Notes under the pieces: model-generated | What the model was told of the DNA's origin: nothing | What the model saw: the letters and a program-made list of their open reading frames with translations, nothing else | Databases searched by the model: none | Assembly: GCF_024218795.1 (NCBI RefSeq) | Contig: NZ_CP100400.1 | Span: 3,410,001 to 3,474,000 of the forward strand | Origin: Halorussus aquaticus | Lineage (GTDB): Archaea > Halobacteriota > Halobacteria > Halobacteriales > Haladaptataceae | DNA: 64,000 bases | Reading direction: 5' to 3' | Position numbers and translations under genes: made by a program | In this document: positions 59,948 to 64,000 of the stretch, one piece after another | Layout of the letters: every line of letters begins with the position of its first letter | Numbering within the stretch: position 1 is the stretch's first letter

Positions 59948-60742
59948 ATGATGCGAGCGTTCCGGGTGGCGTACGACGGCCGTCCGTTCCACGGGTTCCA
60001 GCGCCAGCCGGACGTGCCGACGGTCGAGGACGCGATTTTCGACGCCGCGAACGCCCTCGACGTGGCCGAGGGCAAACCTGCGGGGTACGCGGCGGCCGGA
60101 CGCACCGACGCCGGGGTGTCGGCGGTGGCTCAGACCGTCGCCTTCGAGTGCCCCGACTGGCTGACACCGGCCGCGCTGAACAGCGAACTCCCGGGGAGCG
60201 TCCGGGCGTGGGCGAGCGCCGACGCGCCCGCCGACTTCCACGCGACGCACCACGCCGAGTTCCGCGAGTACGTCTATCACTGCTACGCGCCCGACGCAGA
60301 CCTCTCTCGGGCCGAGCGCGCGCTCTCGCGTCTCTCGGGCGAGAACGACTTCCACAACCTCACGCCCGACGACGAGAACACGGTACGGGAGTTACGGGGT
60401 GACGTGCGTCGGGACGCGGAGTATCTGGTCTTCACCCTGCGCGCTGGCGGGTTCGTCCGCGAGATGGTCCGTCGCGTGGTCTCGCTGGTTCGAGCGGTGG
60501 CGACCGGGGACGCGGAGTTGGCGAAAGTCGAGCGCGTGCTAGGACCCGAGCGAATCGACGGTCCGGCGGGCGTCGCGCCCGCCCCGGCGTACCCCCTCGT
60601 GCTGGCCGACGTGGGGTATCCGTCGTTGGAGTTCTCGACCGACGAGACGGCCGCCGCGAGCGCCCGCGAGGTGTTCGAGTCGCTGCGCGAAGAACGAGCG
60701 ACCGGGGCGCGAGTTGCGAGCGAGATAACGCGACGACTGTAG
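59948..60742 (+). CDS. truA: tRNA pseudouridine synthase TruA
   Basis: 264 residues. It makes pseudouridine at positions 38-40 of tRNA. The catalytic Asp54 is in AGRTDAGVSA. RVAYDGRPFHGFQRQ near the N-terminus, TPAALNSELP and AGGFVREMVRRVVSLVR match the family. Its length is normal for an archaeal member. The ATG at 59948 was chosen for its position after the TATA box. Confidence 0.95.
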   Translation: MMRAFRVAYDGRPFHGFQRQPDVPTVEDAIFDAANALDVAEGKPAGYAAAGRTDAGVSAVAQTVAFECPDWLTPAALNSELPGSVRAWASADAPADFHATHHAEFREYVYHCYAPDADLSRAERALSRLSGENDFHNLTPDDENTVRELRGDVRRDAEYLVFTLRAGGFVREMVRRVVSLVRAVATGDAELAKVERVLGPERIDGPAGVAPAPAYPLVLADVGYPSLEFSTDETAAASAREVFESLREERATGARVASEITRRL

Positions 60743-60838
60743 CCCTCGGGGGCGGGATGCGAACCGTCGAATCGGCGGTCGGCGTCGGCGAACTCGTTCG
60801 ACGCCAAACCTATTGCCGTGCGCGTCGAACCGGCGACG

Positions 60839-61015
60839 ATGGTCGAGTGCGAGATGGACTTGGAGTGCGACCGACTCGCCACGCGCAGACTCCGCATCGA
60901 GTACCCCTGCGGGGAGACCTGCGAGGAGTACTACTGCGACGACCACACCACAACCGTCGCGGAGGACTTCGACTTGAACGAGGTCGAAATCGTCGAGACC
61001 GAATCGCTGCTGTGA
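60839..61015 (+). CDS. Small cysteine-rich protein, probably zinc-binding
   Basis: 58 residues from ATG 60839 (GTG 60818 would add 7). It has five Cys and a His: MVECEMDLECDRLATRRLR, then YPCGETCEEYYCDDH. This looks like a miniature zinc finger of the treble-clef or knuckle kind. The end is acidic. Its codon use is typical of this genome, and it lies between truA and the M28 peptidase gene, 97 bases after truA. No known family recognised. Confidence 0.7.
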   Translation: MVECEMDLECDRLATRRLRIEYPCGETCEEYYCDDHTTTVAEDFDLNEVEIVETESLL

Positions 61016-61024
61016 GGTCCTCCC

Positions 61025-62365
61025 CTACTGCCAGTCCTCCGGCCAGATTCCGGCGGCCTTCATCCCCTCCTCGTAGTCGCCCGACCGCAGGTTCCCCGCG
61101 ACCGACTCCGCGCTCGGTCGGGGCACCTCGTCGGTCGCCGCGAGTTCCCGGACTAGCAGAGCGGTCAGCACGGCGTGTTCCCGAAGATTCCGGTCGTCCA
61201 CCTTGTCGCGGGTGTCGGCGTGAGTGTGACCCCACCCTCGTCCGCGCTCGCGCGCCGCGGCGGTTTCGGCCGCGCGCTCGCTGTGGAGTTGGAGCGCGGG
61301 CACGCCCCGCTTGAGGAACGGCCAGTGGTCGCTGAAGGGATGGACCTGCTCGCGCACCGCGACGGGTTGGTTCGCCGCCTCCGACACCGACTCCACGACC
61401 GCTTCCATCGTCTCGGAACCGTGGGTGTGCGCGCGGAGGTTTCGGAACCGGCCCGCGCCGTCCACGTTCACGACCGCCCGGACCGAATCGAGGTCGAGTC
61501 GCTCCGCGAGGGCGTCCGCGCCGAGCAGGCCGACCTCCTCGCAACCGACGCCCGCGACCCGGACCCGCAGGTCGAGGTCCATCTCGGCGAGCAGGTGGGC
61601 CGCCGCGACGACCACGGTGATGCCGCACCCGTTGTCGAGCGCGCCCTCGGCGATGTCGTGGGCGTCGTGGTGGCCGACGACGAGGATTTCGTCGTCCGTG
61701 TCGGGACCCAACTGCCCGTGGGTGTTGTGGCTGGTTCCGGGCGTCGTCTCGGCGTCCACGCGGAGCGCGGCGCGAGCGTCTCGCTCGGCGTAGTCGGTCA
61801 GCCAATCGCCGGTCTCCAAACTCACGCCGACGCCGGGAATCGCGGCCTCCCTGTCGAACCGGAGCGACCCGGTCGGGGGCAGTTGGCCGGGCTTGTGATT
61901 CCGGAAGACGAACGCCGCCGCGCCCGCCGCCGCGGCGTGACCGAACTTCTCCATCCGGTGGATGAACCGCGACCCTTTGGGCGTGGTCGTGGACGCGACC
62001 ACGACGTTCCCCTCCACGTCCACCTCGTCGAGTTCCGCTGGCGTGCCGTGGCCCGCGTCCACGAGTTTCCCCCGGACCTCGCCCGGCGGCGAGTAGGGGA
62101 GCGCGATGGTCTCGAACGACCGCTCGACCGGGTCCGTCACCGCGAGTTCGGCGTCGCCCCGCGACCATCGGTTCATCTCGAACGACTCGACGGTGACCTC
62201 GCGTGCGCCCGCTCGCTCGAACCCCTCGCCGACGAGTTCGGCCGCCCTGCGCTCGCCCGGCGAACCGCCCATCCGGTCGCCGATTTCGGTCAACCTCGTG
62301 ACGAACTCCCACGGGTAGTCGTCGGTCCACGCCTCGCCCACCGCGGCCGCGGTTTCGGCGTCCAT
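61025..62365 (-). CDS. M28-family zinc aminopeptidase
   Basis: 446 residues. An exopeptidase with two zinc ions. Candidate ligands: His/Asp in GHHDAHDIAEGALDNGCG, Glu-Glu in GCEEVGLLG, Asp in VNVDGAG, and the late His in GHTHADTRDKVD. A PA-type insert (VDAGHGTPAELDEVDVEGNVVVAS) sits in the middle. No signal peptide is evident after ATG 62365, so it is probably cytoplasmic. An upstream basic extension exists but lacks support. Confidence 0.9.
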   Translation of the reverse strand: MDAETAAAVGEAWTDDYPWEFVTRLTEIGDRMGGSPGERRAAELVGEGFERAGAREVTVESFEMNRWSRGDAELAVTDPVERSFETIALPYSPPGEVRGKLVDAGHGTPAELDEVDVEGNVVVASTTTPKGSRFIHRMEKFGHAAAAGAAAFVFRNHKPGQLPPTGSLRFDREAAIPGVGVSLETGDWLTDYAERDARAALRVDAETTPGTSHNTHGQLGPDTDDEILVVGHHDAHDIAEGALDNGCGITVVVAAAHLLAEMDLDLRVRVAGVGCEEVGLLGADALAERLDLDSVRAVVNVDGAGRFRNLRAHTHGSETMEAVVESVSEAANQPVAVREQVHPFSDHWPFLKRGVPALQLHSERAAETAAARERGRGWGHTHADTRDKVDDRNLREHAVLTALLVRELAATDEVPRPSAESVAGNLRSGDYEEGMKAAGIWPEDWQ

Positions 62366-62499
62366 GGCCGACGTTGCATCGCGGACCGCCAAAAGTCCAC
62401 GCCCCGAAACGAACGCGCGGGGTCGGCGTCGTCGCCGTTTTCCGGAAGCCAACTTCCGAATGACAAAGGCTTACAGTCGGTCTTTCCTAACCAGACGAT

Positions 62500-64000
62500 A
62501 TGAGTTCAGTTCCCGAACGGTCGGAGATAGACACCGAGTACAAGTGGGACTTGGAGAGCATCTACGCGACCGACGAGGAGTGGGAGCGGGCCTACGAGGA
62601 AGTCGAGGAGCGCCTCGACGAACTCTCGGCCTACGAGGGACGCGCCACCGAGGACGGCGAGACGCTGCTGGAGGTCCTCGAACTCCGCGACGAGATTCTG
62701 CGGCAGGCCAACACGGTCGTCGTCTACGCCCGGATGCGGAAGGACGAGAACACCGCCGACCAGCAGTATCAGGCGCTGTCGTCTCGCGCGATGTCGCTGG
62801 CCTCGCAGGCCGACAGCGCGAGTAGCTTCGTCGAACCCGAGATTCAGGACCTCGACGAGGACGAACTCGACCGGATGATAGCGGGGACCGACGGACTCGA
62901 AACCTACGACCACTACCTCCGCGACGTTCTCCGGGTCGCCGACCACACCCGCTCGGCCGAAGTCGAGAACGTGCTAGCGGAACTGGGCGAAGTCACGGGC
63001 GCGTCGGGCGACATCTACAACATGCTGATGAACTCCGACATGGAGTTCCCCACCGTCGAGAAGCCCGACGGCGACGCGGTCGAAATCACCCAGAGCAACT
63101 TCACGAAACTCCTGAAGAATCAGGACCGGGAGTTCCGCCGGACCGTCTACGAGGGCTTCTTCGACGAACTCGGCGAGTTCCACAACACCATCGGTACGGC
63201 GTACAAGCAGTCTGTGAAGGCCGACGTCCGCCTCGCGCAGATTCACGACTACGACACCGCCCGCGAGGCCGCACTCGACGGACCCAACGTCCCGGTCGAG
63301 GTGTACGACAACCTCGTGGACACGGTCCGGGACAACCTCGACAAACTCCACCGTCACGCCGAACTCAAGCGCGAGAGTCTGGGCGTGGACGAACTCCGGA
63401 TGTGGGACCTCTACATGCCCATGACCGAGACCGAGACGCCGGACTTGGAGTACGAACAGGCCCGCGAGTACGTCGTGGAGGCGCTCGGTGCGCTCGGCGA
63501 GGACTATCAGAACCGGGTCGCCGAGGGGTTCGACTCGCGATGGGTGGACGTGTACGAGACCGAGAACAAGCGGTCCGGCGCGTACAGTAGCGGGACCTAC
63601 GACACCCAGCCGTTCATCCTGATGAACTGGCAGGACGACATCTCCTCGATGTTCACGCTGGCCCACGAACTCGGCCACTCGCTCCACAGCCAACTCTCCA
63701 GCGAGACCCAACCGTACGTCTACAGCGACTACGAGATTTTCGTGGCCGAAGTCGCCAGCACGGTCAACGAGAGCCTGCTGACCCGCCACCTGCTCGACAC
63801 CGTCGAGGACCCCGAGTTCCGCCGACACGTCCTCAACGAGTATCTCGAGCGGTTCCGCTCGACGCTCTTCCGCCAGACGCTGTTCGCGGACTTCGAGCAT
63901 CAGGCCCACCGTCTGGTCGAGGAGGGCGAGGCGCTCACCCCGGACGCGGCCGACGAAATCTACGGCGACCTCAAGGCGGAGTTCTACGAACCGGCGGTCG
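62500..64000 (+). CDS. pepF: Oligoendopeptidase F (M3 family), cut by the window end
   Basis: At least 500 residues; the 3' end lies beyond the window. The start is ATG 62500 (MSSVPERSEIDTEYKWDLES). The zinc motif HELGHS begins at His389. Family segments include YKWDLESIY at the N-terminus, EFRRTVYEGFFDELGEF and YSSGTYDTQPFILMNW. It degrades short peptides in the cytoplasm. It is divergent from the M28 peptidase gene across about 130 bases. Confidence 0.95.
   Translation, partial: MSSVPERSEIDTEYKWDLESIYATDEEWERAYEEVEERLDELSAYEGRATEDGETLLEVLELRDEILRQANTVVVYARMRKDENTADQQYQALSSRAMSLASQADSASSFVEPEIQDLDEDELDRMIAGTDGLETYDHYLRDVLRVADHTRSAEVENVLAELGEVTGASGDIYNMLMNSDMEFPTVEKPDGDAVEITQSNFTKLLKNQDREFRRTVYEGFFDELGEFHNTIGTAYKQSVKADVRLAQIHDYDTAREAALDGPNVPVEVYDNLVDTVRDNLDKLHRHAELKRESLGVDELRMWDLYMPMTETETPDLEYEQAREYVVEALGALGEDYQNRVAEGFDSRWVDVYETENKRSGAYSSGTYDTQPFILMNWQDDISSMFTLAHELGHSLHSQLSSETQPYVYSDYEIFVAEVASTVNESLLTRHLLDTVEDPEFRRHVLNEYLERFRSTLFRQTLFADFEHQAHRLVEEGEALTPDAADEIYGDLKAEFYEPAV

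Overview
The window reads as a chromosome segment of a haloarchaeon (class Halobacteria). The proteins are strongly acidic, the DNA is mostly very GC-rich, and the two tRNA genes lack an encoded CCA. Several TATA boxes sit about 25-30 bp before a start codon, as in leaderless transcripts. Archaeal markers include class I lysyl-tRNA synthetase, ribosomal protein S19e, a PDCD5-family protein and an archaeal UMP kinase. The exact genus cannot be named from the sequence alone.

Region 1 (1-20.1 kb) is a denitrification and nitrate-respiration block. A minus-strand operon runs narG (Tat-exported molybdenum subunit), narH (iron-sulfur subunit), narJ (TorD-type chaperone), a heme-b gamma-type subunit, a HEAT-repeat protein, an acidic unknown protein and an Mrp ATPase fused to DUF2249. 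A plus-strand set starts divergently with a molybdate-type binding protein, a DUF2249 protein and a heme-copper-oxidase-like membrane protein. Further along come two cupins, a second small DUF2249 protein, quinol NO reductase (norB) and copper nitrite reductase (nirK). An identical 12-mer, CGAACACGTTCG, lies upstream of five of these transcription units and looks like a shared operator.

Region 2 (20.1-27.1 kb) holds a secreted beta-propeller with a Thr/Glu tail, then a visibly AT-richer island. Two decayed genes (GIDE-type and SWIM-type) sit on its left edge. The core is a compact operon of two DNA methyltransferases and a phospholipase-D-fold nuclease. The nuclease has the catalytic residue spacing I remember for the restriction enzyme BfiI. 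The island is followed by 0.6 kb of unassigned fragments and a tRNA-Thr gene.

Region 3 (27.2-43.8 kb) is mostly housekeeping and general metabolism: an enoyl-CoA hydratase, an AEC transporter, a hexapeptide acyltransferase, the PitA-type heme protein, a PadR regulator, a PDZ site-2 protease, lysS-pyrH, a MobB-MoaE fusion, a DUF7123-like small protein, two secreted beta-propellers and small zinc-ribbon or possible Nmad3-like proteins.

Region 4 (43.8-50.5 kb) is an apparent stress regulon: aldehyde dehydrogenase, pirin, a short FAD oxidoreductase, a TetR regulator and a cysteine-containing HTH_10 regulator. A TTTACC-N4-GGTARA operator occurs just before the first three genes. An exported amidohydrolase and tRNA-Gly follow.

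Region 5 (50.5-64 kb) is conserved core: nadE, a second site-2 protease, thiL, a flippase-like membrane protein, rps19e, a PDCD5 protein, a PP-loop ATPase, a small secreted Cys peptide, hisS, a SHOCT protein, truA, an M28 peptidase and a pepF that runs off the right end.
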